Shown: piece after piece, positions 7,360 to 14,691 of the stretch
Numbering within the stretch: the first letter of the stretch is position 1
Layout of the letters: each line of letters opens with the position of its first letter
Source of the DNA: CAZADH01 sp964483805
Lineage (GTDB): Bacteria > Muiribacteriota > Ozemobacteria > Ozemobacterales > Ozemobacteraceae
Assembly: GCA_964483805.1 (NCBI GenBank)
Contig: CAZADH010000057.1
Span: 1 to 25,184 of the forward strand
Length of the DNA stretch: 25,184 bases
Direction of reading: 5' to 3'
The notes under the pieces: model-generated
What the model was told of the DNA's origin: nothing
The model's input: the letters and a program-made list of their open reading frames with translations, nothing else
The model's database searches: none
Position numbers and translations under genes: made by a program

Positions 7360-9405
7360 GTGGGCGTCACGGCGCAGCAACGTGTTCTGATTATCGACGA
7401 TGAACCGGGAGCGCGGCAGAGCCTCGCCGATTATCTTGCCGATCTCGATTTCGTCGTGACCACCGCCGACAACGGTCGGCTCGGCCTGGCATCGATCGCC
7501 CAACAGCGTCCCGACGTGGTTCTGCTCGACCTGCGCATGCCCGAAATGAGCGGACTCGAGTTGCTCGAGCGGCTGCGCAACGAGGCCCCGACCCTGCCGA
7601 CCATCGTCGTCTCGGGTGCCGCTCAGGTGGCGGATGCGGTCGAAGCCTTGCGCCTGGGTGCCTGGGATTACCTGATCAAACCGGTTCTCGATCTGTCGTT
7701 GGTTCGCCTGGCCATCGAGCGGGCCTTCGAGAAGGCGCAGTTGCTCGAGCAAAGCCGTCGTTTTCAGGCGGAACTCGAGCGGCGGGTGAGCGAGCGCACG
7801 GCCGATCTCGAACGGGCGCTGCGCCAGTTGCGCGACAGTCGCCAGACTTCTGACGAGATCGTGCGGTCGATTCCATCGGGCCTGCTCATCTACCAGTTCG
7901 AACCGCCCGATCGGTTGATTCTGCGCGACGGCAACCCGGCGGCGGGTCATCTCCTCAATCGTGATGTCGCGGCATTGCGGGGCCGGTTGCTGTCCGAGAT
8001 CTTCCCGGCGGCCGAGAAGGCCGATATCACCACCCGGTTCCTCGAGGTTGTCGCCACCGGCCGGACCTGGGAGGTCGACGATGGCGAATACTGTGACGAT
8101 GCGATCCGCGGCCGGTTTCGCGTCGTCGCCTTCCCGCTGCCGGAACAGAAGCTGGCGGTCGCGTTCGAAGATGTTGCCGAGCGGCGGCGAGCCGCAGCCG
8201 AGCAACGCGAACTCGAACGACGCTGGGCCAAGAACCAGAAACTCGAGAGCCTCGCGGTCATGGCCGGCGGCATCGCCCACGACTATAACAACCTGTTGAT
8301 GATCGTGCTCGGACACCTCGAACTGCTCACGCCGAAACTGCCGCCAACGACCGACATGCGCGTGCACGTGCAACGAGCCGTCGAAGCGGCTCGCCGAGCC
8401 AGCACCCTGACGCAGCACCTGCTTGCCTACACCGGAAACAGCCCACTTACCCCCGCCGATGTCGATCTGAATGCCGTGTGCCGCACCCGCGTCGCCGAGG
8501 TGCGCGCTCTCGTGCCTGGTAATCAACAGATTTCGCTGACACTGGCATCCGCTCTGCCGACCGCATGGGTCGATGGTGAGCAGATCGGCCAGGTGATGAC
8601 GAGCCTGCTGGTTAACGCGGTCGAGTCGCTGACCACCGGTTCGGCGGGGATCGAGGTGAAGACCGGCGTGTGCCACGCCGATGCGGCGATGCTGGCGCGC
8701 AATCTTCTGCAGTCGAGTGCGTGTCCGGGTGAATACATTGTATGCGAAATTGCCGACACCGGCTGCGGCATGGACGCGGCGACGCTCGAACGGATTTTCG
8801 ATCCGTTCTTCTCGACGAAATTCACCGGGCGCGGTCTGAGCATGGCCGCGGTCAAGGGCATCGTCGAGAGTCATGGCGGCGTATTGTTGATCGACTCGAG
8901 CGTGGGGCGTGGTACCGTGGTACGACTGCTGTTGCCGGCCAAGGCCGCCCCCGCCCCCGCCCCCGCCGCGGTCGTTGCCCCGACCATCGCCAGCCCCACC
9001 GGAGTCAGGATGCCGACGTGCGCCTCGGGCGATGCGCAACTGCTGGTGATCGACAGCGACCCCAAGGTCCGCGACATTACGGTGGCCCTCGCCGACCGCC
9101 TCGGTCGACCGACCCTCGCGGCGAATGACGGCGCCGAGGCGATCGCGTTGCTGCGCGAGCATCGGGATACGGTGTTTTGCGTGCTCCTTGACGTGGTCAC
9201 GCCCGGGCCGGCGGCAGTCGCCACGGCCGAGGCGTTGCGTGCCATTCAACCCGATCTGCGCATCATTCTGTGCAGTGGCTGCAGCAAGCAGGAGGTCATG
9301 GCCCGCTGCCAGATACCCAACCTGGCTGGTTATCTGGCCAAACCGTTTCAGATCGAACAACTGGCCGAAATCCTTGCAGATACGTGCGGAGCAACGGAAC
9401 CGTGA
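7360..9405 (+). CDS. Soluble hybrid histidine kinase, REC-PAS-HisKA-HATPase-REC
   Basis: Cytoplasmic phosphorelay protein of 681 residues with no membrane segment. The N-terminal receiver (about 8-122) has acidic pocket D13/D14, phospho-acceptor D57 (VVLLDLRMP) and K107 (LIKP). A coiled-coil linker (about 123-165) leads to a PAS-like region (about 165-275). The kinase core has phosphorylatable H307 in GGIAHDYNNLL, N419 in the N box, DTGCG at 466-470 and GRGLS at 490-494. A Pro-Ala linker (about 528-540) leads to a second receiver (about 558-675) with D565, D567, phospho-acceptor D611 and K661. The first receiver probably controls the kinase and the second accepts its phosphate, as in known hybrids of this layout. 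The last codons overlap the next gene (GTGA), so the two are surely co-translated. The start is GTG with a strong ribosome-binding site. Confidence 0.93.
   Translation: MGVTAQQRVLIIDDEPGARQSLADYLADLDFVVTTADNGRLGLASIAQQRPDVVLLDLRMPEMSGLELLERLRNEAPTLPTIVVSGAAQVADAVEALRLGAWDYLIKPVLDLSLVRLAIERAFEKAQLLEQSRRFQAELERRVSERTADLERALRQLRDSRQTSDEIVRSIPSGLLIYQFEPPDRLILRDGNPAAGHLLNRDVAALRGRLLSEIFPAAEKADITTRFLEVVATGRTWEVDDGEYCDDAIRGRFRVVAFPLPEQKLAVAFEDVAERRRAAAEQRELERRWAKNQKLESLAVMAGGIAHDYNNLLMIVLGHLELLTPKLPPTTDMRVHVQRAVEAARRASTLTQHLLAYTGNSPLTPADVDLNAVCRTRVAEVRALVPGNQQISLTLASALPTAWVDGEQIGQVMTSLLVNAVESLTTGSAGIEVKTGVCHADAAMLARNLLQSSACPGEYIVCEIADTGCGMDAATLERIFDPFFSTKFTGRGLSMAAVKGIVESHGGVLLIDSSVGRGTVVRLLLPAKAAPAPAPAAVVAPTIASPTGVRMPTCASGDAQLLVIDSDPKVRDITVALADRLGRPTLAANDGAEAIALLREHRDTVFCVLLDVVTPGPAAVATAEALRAIQPDLRIILCSGCSKQEVMARCQIPNLAGYLAKPFQIEQLAEILADTCGATEP
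8732..8744. repeat. AATAC-N3-GTATT palindrome, copy 1
   Basis: AATACATTGTATG lies inside the hybrid kinase gene, where it encodes parts of Glu-Tyr-Ile-Val-Cys with the locally uncommon codons ATT and GTA. Four of the five arm positions pair (ATAC/GTAT). See the finding on this motif. Confidence 0.4.
8947..8964 (+). repeat. GCCCCC hexamer x3 in the kinase Pro-Ala linker
   Basis: Three perfect GCCCCC units encode an Ala-Pro run between the HATPase domain and the C-terminal receiver. Gain or loss of a unit keeps the frame, so linker length could vary without breaking the gene. Confidence 0.8.
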
Positions 9406-11633
9406 GTTCGCCTGCATCAACGAGACGGAGCGACCGGGCGGCCGCGCGCCCACGCGCCAGGGCGGTGCCACCCTGGATACCGGCGTTCGTGTGCCTCTGC
9501 GTGTGCGTGGCAATCGGTGTCCCGCCTTCGTTCGGTGACCCGGCCAACGGCACCGTCATTCGCGCGGTCATCCTGCGCGACATGGTGCCCAGCTCGTATC
9601 TCGACCCGCGCACCGGGCACCCAATGGGGCTGGGCGTCGACGTGTTCAATGCCATTGCCGCGCAAAAGGGCTATCGCGTCGAGTATACCGCCGTCGACGA
9701 CTGGGGCCAGATCGACGAAGCGCTGCAAACCGGCAAGGCCGACGTGTGCCCGGTGTTGACCGAGACCGAGGCCCGCAAGACAACCCTCCATTTCTGTCCA
9801 CCGACCGAGACTTTTGGCCTGTCGGTGTGTATCCGCGCCAACAATCCGGAGATCCGCGATGCCGCCGATCTGGTCGGGCGCCAGGTCGGCGTGATCAGGC
9901 AAAGCCAGGCCGAAATGTTTCTGGCAGACCGCAAAGACCTGACGCTGGTTCGCTTCGCCTCGTTCCAGAACGCCCTGTTTGAACTGCTGGCCGGCCACAT
10001 CGACGCGTATGTCGGCCCCGACATCGTCGTGACCAAACTGACCCGCGACGCCGGCCTCGATGAGTCGATCCGGATTCTCACCCCACCGCTCAAGGGCATC
10101 AAGCGCGCGATCGCTTTTCGCCGCGAACGCGCGGATTTGATTGCCAATGTCGCCCCACTGGTGGCATCGTTCGTCGGGTCGCCCGAATACCAAGAGATCT
10201 TCACACGGTGGACGGGCCGGCCACAGCCGTACTGGACACCGATGCGGGTCGGCGGACTCGTGGGTGCCGTCCTGTTGCTGAGCGTGGGCGGCATGGCGTT
10301 CTGGCACAACCGGTCGTTACGCGCGGTCAATCGCGTGTTGCACCAGAGCCTTGTCGATCTCGAGAAGTCGTATCAGCGTGAACGCGAGAGCGAGGAGCGG
10401 TACCGCGAGATCTTCAACGCCAGCCACGAGGCGATCGTCATCATCGATGCCGAGACGCAGACGTTCGACGATGTCAACAGCCAATTCTGCGCGATGATCG
10501 GCCGGCCACGGGAGGATGCCCTGCGCCTGACCATCGGCGAGTTCAGCGCTCCCGGTTCGCAGTACACCCAGGATCGCGCGACCGCAATCATCCGCAGAGC
10601 CATCGAGGCTGGCCCCCAGGTCACCGAGTGGTGTTGCCGCAACGCCGAAGGTCGGTTGTTCTGGGTCGAGGCCTCGATCACCCGCATCGCCTGGGGTGGC
10701 AAAACGAAGGCCCTGGTCGTGGCCCGCAACATCACCGAGCGACGGCAGTTGCAGGAACGCCTGATCCAGAGCGAGAAGATGCTCTCGGTCGGTGGCCTGG
10801 CCGCGGGCATGGCGCACGAGATCAACAACCCGCTGGCGGCGATGATTCAGACCGCCGACGTCATCACCAACCGCCTCAAGCGCGATCTGCCGGCCAACGA
10901 CGCCGCGGCCGCCGAGGCACAGGTGTCGCTGCCGGCACTGCGGCGCTACATGGAAATACGTGGTATTTACACGATGTTGCAGACCATTCATGATTCCGGC
11001 AGGCGTGCCGCCGTGATCGTCGAGAATATGCTCAGTTTTGCGCGGCACCCGGACAACGCGTTTTCGGGTCACAATGTGGCGCAGATCCTCGATCAGACCC
11101 TGGAATTGGCGCGGACCGATTACGATCTGAAAAAACAGTACGACTTCCGCAGCATCGAGATCGCCCGCGAATACACCGATGACCTGCCACTGGTGCCCTG
11201 CGAAACATCGAAGCTGCAGCAGGTGTTTTTCAACATTCTCAAGAATGGTGCTGAGGCCATGCACGGCACCGGCACGAGTGCTGTCGGCATGCCGAAGCGA
11301 CCGCCCCGGTTTGTGCTGCGGATCACCAACGACACCGCCGCGCGCATGGTGCAGATCGAGATCGGCGACAACGGCCCGGGGATGAACGAAGCGACGCGGC
11401 GTCGCGTTTTCGAACCGTTCTTCACCACCAAGCCGGTCGGCACCGGCACCGGCCTGGGCCTGTCGATCTCGTATTTCATCATCACCGAGACCCTGGGCGG
11501 CACTCTCACGGTTCAGTCGGAACCGGGGCAGGGAACGAGGTTCACCATCCGCCTGCCGCTCGAGCGCACCGCCGACCAGGTGGCGGGCAAGCCCAACGCG
11601 GTGTCGCCGAACCACGCCCTCCCCCAGAAGTAG
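9402..11633 (+). CDS. Membrane histidine kinase with periplasmic solute-binding sensor (SBP_bac_3-PAS-HisKA-HATPase)
   Basis: Sensor kinase of 743 residues. A basic N terminus and hydrophobic segment (about 25-45) act as signal or anchor. Next comes an amino-acid-type periplasmic binding domain (about 50-275), recognised by MGLGVDVFNAIA, a GKADV..VLTETEAR stretch and YVGPDIV. A membrane segment follows (about 282-302), then a coiled coil, PAS (about 332-450, ERYREIFNASHEAIVIID), HisKA with H472 (MAHEINNPL), and HATPase with N615 (FNILKNGAEAM), DNGPGM and GTGLGLS. There is no receiver on this protein, unlike BvgS/EvgS, so its phosphate probably goes to a separate receiver. The upstream gene, which it overlaps by GTGA, carries two. 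The start is GTG 9402, with GGAG 10 bases upstream; the frame is open further back but inside the previous gene. A perfect 15-bp palindrome lies in the dimerisation-domain coding region (10954-10968). Confidence 0.92.
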   Translation: MSSPASTRRSDRAAARPRARAVPPWIPAFVCLCVCVAIGVPPSFGDPANGTVIRAVILRDMVPSSYLDPRTGHPMGLGVDVFNAIAAQKGYRVEYTAVDDWGQIDEALQTGKADVCPVLTETEARKTTLHFCPPTETFGLSVCIRANNPEIRDAADLVGRQVGVIRQSQAEMFLADRKDLTLVRFASFQNALFELLAGHIDAYVGPDIVVTKLTRDAGLDESIRILTPPLKGIKRAIAFRRERADLIANVAPLVASFVGSPEYQEIFTRWTGRPQPYWTPMRVGGLVGAVLLLSVGGMAFWHNRSLRAVNRVLHQSLVDLEKSYQRERESEERYREIFNASHEAIVIIDAETQTFDDVNSQFCAMIGRPREDALRLTIGEFSAPGSQYTQDRATAIIRRAIEAGPQVTEWCCRNAEGRLFWVEASITRIAWGGKTKALVVARNITERRQLQERLIQSEKMLSVGGLAAGMAHEINNPLAAMIQTADVITNRLKRDLPANDAAAAEAQVSLPALRRYMEIRGIYTMLQTIHDSGRRAAVIVENMLSFARHPDNAFSGHNVAQILDQTLELARTDYDLKKQYDFRSIEIAREYTDDLPLVPCETSKLQQVFFNILKNGAEAMHGTGTSAVGMPKRPPRFVLRITNDTAARMVQIEIGDNGPGMNEATRRRVFEPFFTTKPVGTGTGLGLSISYFIITETLGGTLTVQSEPGQGTRFTIRLPLERTADQVAGKPNAVSPNHALPQK
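10954..10968. repeat. AATAC-N3-GTATT palindrome, copy 2 (best copy)
   Basis: AAATACGTGGTATTT is a perfect 6-bp inverted repeat around GTG. It lies in coding sequence for Glu-Ile-Arg-Gly-Ile-Tyr and uses ATA for isoleucine, which is very rare in such GC-rich genes. Confidence 0.45.
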
Positions 11634-11645
11634 GGCGAAGCACCT

Positions 11646-11698
11646 GCCCGTATCGGGCCGCTACCCAGACGCGGATGGCCCCGGGCCAACGACCCGGG
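11646..11698. terminator. Hairpins in the convergent gap between two kinase genes
   Basis: The 67-base gap between the converging genes holds two possible hairpins. One is GCCCG-TAT-CGGGC (11646-11658). The other pairs CCCGGG at 11680-11685 with CCCGGG at 11693-11698, with a 7-base loop. Neither has a T-run, so intrinsic termination is only suggested by position and pairing. Confidence 0.35.
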
Positions 11699-11700
11699 CG

Positions 11701-14358
11701 TCAGCGCCCCACGGCCGGCAACAGCACGGTGAAAGTGGAACCTTTGGCAAAGGTGCTCTCGACCTCGATGCGGCCACCGTGACGCTCGACGATCTGCTTG
11801 ACCAGCGCCAGACCGAGACCGGTGCCGCCGGCGGCCTTCACGAAATCAGAATCGGCGCGAAAGAACTTGGTGAACAGACGCTCGCGCTCCTGCGCGGTCA
11901 GGCCGATTCCGGTGTCGGCGGTGCTCCAGGCGAGGGTGCCATCGCCGGTCCGCCCAACCCGCACGGTGATGCTCCCGCCAGGAGCCGTGTATTTGATCGC
12001 ATTTGACAGCAGGTTGAGCCCGACCTGCTTGATGAGGTCGGCATCGGCGCTGCACGTCAGATCGACCGAAGCATCGGGCACCTGCAACGACACCGAGATC
12101 TTGCGGGCCCCAGCCGCACCGGCCATGATCGTGACCACGTCGCGGGCGACCGTCGCCAGGTCGAGGCGCACCAGTTGCAGCATGCGCCGCCCCGACTCGA
12201 TGCGGGCCAGGTCGAGCAGATCGTTGATCAGGCGGGTCAGGCGTTGCGACTCTTCGTAGATGATCTCGAGGTATTCGCGGCGCATCTTGGCATCGTCGGT
12301 GTCGTCGTCGAGCAGCATCTCGGTGTAGGCCTGAATCGAGGTCAGGGGCGTGCGCAGTTCGTGCGACACCTGCGAGACGAACTCGCTCTTCATGCGGTCG
12401 ATCTCTTTCTCCATGGTGACGTCGCGGCAAACCGCGATGAAGCCAGCCTTGGGCCCGGCCGGGACACCGACGACGGCAGCACCGGCAACCGCAGCCGCAG
12501 CCCCCGATTCATCGAGGTGCAAGGATTTGACATACATTGTCAACATGCGCGGCGGCCCGTCGCTCTTGCCGGGCAGGCGAAACACGGTTTTCCACTCGGA
12601 GGCGGCAGCGGCGAGGTCGGCCGGCAGCGGCGGCAGGAAGTCGGCGCCCACCTCGGTCAACACTGCGATGAACCCGACACCGCACGAAGCCAGCGTCGGC
12701 AGCAACTGCTGTGCCGCCGGATTGGCGTAGATCACCCGGCCATCGCCGGCGACGAGAAAGATGCCCTCCCAGGTCGAACTGACCAGGGTCTCGAAGCGGG
12801 TCTTCGCAGCGAGAACCTCGCGGTTGGCCGACTCGATGCGGCCCTTGAGTCTCTCGGCCATGACCGCGAGCGTTTGCGACAACTGCGACACCTCGTCGTT
12901 GCCGGCCTCGACCTCGGGCAGGCGGACGGTCAGGTCGCCGTCGCGGATGTGCCGGGCGGCCTCGGTGATCTCGAGCAGCGGCCGGCTCAACTGCTCGCTG
13001 TAATGCACGCTCATCAGCGCCGCCAGCAGCAGGGCGAGGATGGCCAGCACGATCGAACGCAACTGGCGGGTGATCAGGATCCAGCGTACGGTCCAGGCCG
13101 GCACGGCCAAAGCCACGGCGGCGTGTGCCCGGTCGAGTTCCCATACCTGAAACAGCCACTCACCCCGGGGACCGACCAGATAGTGGCCACCGGACGTGTG
13201 CGACGAACTGGTGCGTGGCAATTCCGGGCCTTCGCCGAGAGCGGCCAGCGGCGAACCCGGCGCGATCGACCCCTTGCGCGTGTAATACCCGGTATTGCGT
13301 TCGACGAACAACGGCGCGCCCGACGCCGTCGCGCCCCCGACCAATGCCAGCCCGGGCATGCCGGTGGCGCCGGGCAGGAAGCCGGCGAACCCGGCGTTCA
13401 GCGTGGCCGAGTCGGGTGAGACGATGACCACGACCCCGGGCACCTCGCCCTCACCCAACGCGGCCACGCGGGCATGCCGCCAGGCCGTGAGATCGAGGTC
13501 GAGATCGACGAGCACTCCCGCGCGGGCGGGCAACACCAGGCGAAGATGGTCGCCGAGTCCCTCGGTGTAGCGATGGATCTCATAGTAGGCGCTGGTCTTC
13601 GGGTGCTCGGTAAATATGGCAACGGCCTGGGCCACCCGGGCGTCCCGAGCGTCGATCTCGGTGGCTGACAGCAGCGGTAACCCAAGTTTCTGCGCCCGTT
13701 CCCGATAGACCGCGACCGAAGCGACCGCGAGCGAAGGACTGGTCGACGCGGTGTCGAGAAGCGCGGCGAGATCGTTGACCAGAGTGCGACTCAGGCCGTT
13801 GTTGAGGCGGACCGCCTCGGCAAACAACGTTTCCTGCGCGACCGGCAGCAGCGCATGGCGATCGATCACCTGGGCCTGGTCGACAAAGGCGATGCCGAGG
13901 AACACCAGCGGAATCACCGATGCGGTCAAGCACACCAGCAGGATGCGACCACGAATGCCCGCTTTGCCGAAGGCCCACAGCATGAGCCAGCAGAGCAACA
14001 GGAAAGCGACGAGATAGGGCAACGCCGCGCGCAGACCGCACGAGGTCAGAATGCTGCCGCCCTCGACCGCGAGCGTCGAGGTGGCCAGCCAGACGTACGA
14101 GACCGGCAACGCCCACGCCCGCTCGGCGAGAAGCAGCAAGATGCCGGTCAGCAAAAGGTCACCGAGAACCTGTGCCACCAGCAACCCTGGGGGAATCACC
14201 TCGGAAACGTGCGGCCAGAGAGTGACGCGCGTCAACAACCCCGCCATGCCCAGCGCCGGCAGGAGGTGAAGAACCCCGTCGAGCGCCCGCCACAGCAGGA
14301 TGACGAGCAACTGCCCACGCAACATCGGCAGCAACCAGGACGATCGGTGCGCGTTCAT
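11701..14358 (-). CDS. Multi-pass membrane histidine kinase, 5TM-sensor-TM-HAMP-PAS-HisKA-HATPase
   Basis: Sensor kinase of 885 residues. The N terminus has about five hydrophobic segments (roughly 15-40, 58-78, 83-103, 112-131, 138-160). An extracytoplasmic region (about 161-425) follows, then a last membrane segment (about 426-450) and HAMP (about 455-508). A PAS domain (about 522-650) carries an Ala/Val-rich insertion near 617-640. The HisKA domain has H666 (VSHELRTPL) and the HATPase has N786 (LLSNAIKYT), DTGIGL and GTGLGLALV. This is the common PhoR/WalK-like type with no attached receiver; no partner regulator is next to it. I take the ATG at 14358 because a TATACT -10 sits just upstream and the 34 further in-frame residues (to 14460) look like non-coding sequence. 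No clear ribosome-binding site precedes the ATG, so the message may be nearly leaderless. Confidence 0.9.
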   Translation of the reverse strand: MNAHRSSWLLPMLRGQLLVILLWRALDGVLHLLPALGMAGLLTRVTLWPHVSEVIPPGLLVAQVLGDLLLTGILLLLAERAWALPVSYVWLATSTLAVEGGSILTSCGLRAALPYLVAFLLLCWLMLWAFGKAGIRGRILLVCLTASVIPLVFLGIAFVDQAQVIDRHALLPVAQETLFAEAVRLNNGLSRTLVNDLAALLDTASTSPSLAVASVAVYRERAQKLGLPLLSATEIDARDARVAQAVAIFTEHPKTSAYYEIHRYTEGLGDHLRLVLPARAGVLVDLDLDLTAWRHARVAALGEGEVPGVVVIVSPDSATLNAGFAGFLPGATGMPGLALVGGATASGAPLFVERNTGYYTRKGSIAPGSPLAALGEGPELPRTSSSHTSGGHYLVGPRGEWLFQVWELDRAHAAVALAVPAWTVRWILITRQLRSIVLAILALLLAALMSVHYSEQLSRPLLEITEAARHIRDGDLTVRLPEVEAGNDEVSQLSQTLAVMAERLKGRIESANREVLAAKTRFETLVSSTWEGIFLVAGDGRVIYANPAAQQLLPTLASCGVGFIAVLTEVGADFLPPLPADLAAAASEWKTVFRLPGKSDGPPRMLTMYVKSLHLDESGAAAAVAGAAVVGVPAGPKAGFIAVCRDVTMEKEIDRMKSEFVSQVSHELRTPLTSIQAYTEMLLDDDTDDAKMRREYLEIIYEESQRLTRLINDLLDLARIESGRRMLQLVRLDLATVARDVVTIMAGAAGARKISVSLQVPDASVDLTCSADADLIKQVGLNLLSNAIKYTAPGGSITVRVGRTGDGTLAWSTADTGIGLTAQERERLFTKFFRADSDFVKAAGGTGLGLALVKQIVERHGGRIEVESTFAKGSTFTVLLPAVGR
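13284..13296. repeat. AATAC-N3-GTATT palindrome, copy 3
   Basis: AATACCCGGTATT is a perfect 5-bp inverted repeat with spacer CCG (also readable as 6 bp around one C). It is inside the third kinase gene, encoding part of the extracytoplasmic region. Confidence 0.45.
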
Positions 14359-14366
14359 CAGGCAGA

Positions 14367-14372
14367 AGTATA
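14367..14372 (-). promoter_or_regulatory. -10 element (TATACT) for the minus-strand kinase
   Basis: On the minus strand TATACT ends 8 bases before the ATG at 14358, so transcription would begin within a few bases of the start codon. No good -35 was seen 16-18 bases upstream. Confidence 0.4.
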
Positions 14373-14396
14373 CCAAGATGGCGCGCCAACTTAAGC

Positions 14397-14402
14397 TATA
14401 AT
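14397..14402 (+). promoter_or_regulatory. -10 element (TATAAT) for the cyclase operon
   Basis: A perfect TATAAT in the short divergent gap, facing the 76-residue gene and the second cyclase. The -35 is unclear. It lies back to back with the minus-strand TATACT, so both directions probably fire from this roughly 90-base region. Confidence 0.5.
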
Positions 14403-14447
14403 CGACGCGGTGGAAAAAGCCTGACAAGCGAGGGGGGTGCAAGCGGC

Positions 14448-14678
14448 GTGGGCAAGCCATTGCGTTGGCTGCAGGAGATCAACCGGTTCATACCGGTGCG
14501 GCCGCATTTCGTGCCGTGGGGCAACGTGCACGACAGCTACCCGTTCTTCGCCGACCCTGACCAGCCCCCGGTGACCCTGCTGTTTGCCGCTGGCGTGCGC
14601 GACCACCCCGTTGCACCGTCTGCCACGGTGACGGTCGAGATCGACGCCGGGGGCGCGCTGCGCCTCACCGTGGCGTAG
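14448..14678 (+). CDS. 76-residue orphan protein upstream of the second cyclase
   Basis: A short frame from GTG 14448, with a G-rich ribosome-binding site (AGGGGGG near 14431) at about 10-11 bases. It ends 13 bases before the cyclase start, so the two are probably co-transcribed. The front half, with FIPVRPHFVPWGNVHDSYPF, is aromatic-rich and reminds me of segments found before AAA+ ATPase domains; this is a weak impression. The back half, after the VTLLFAAGVRDHP stretch, is short beta-like sequence ending in LRLTVA. No ATP-binding motif is present. It could be a truncated remnant of a longer gene or a genuine small partner of the cyclase. No signal peptide. Confidence 0.55.
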   Translation: MGKPLRWLQEINRFIPVRPHFVPWGNVHDSYPFFADPDQPPVTLLFAAGVRDHPVAPSATVTVEIDAGGALRLTVA

Positions 14679-14691
14679 CCAGTCGGCGGCG

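Noticed and set aside
7319..7390. 23-codon GTG frame overlapping the hybrid kinase start
   Set aside because: Too short and GC-driven to support as a gene; its promoter is weak.
7177..9513. Very long minus-strand frame (778 codons) opposite the hybrid kinase
   Set aside because: It lies wholly against well-supported kinase coding on the plus strand; its Gln/Arg/His-rich composition is what antisense of GC-rich genes looks like.
12175..13419. Plus-strand frame (414 codons) opposite the third kinase
   Set aside because: Antisense of the HAMP-PAS-HisKA region, with low-complexity composition and no start signal.
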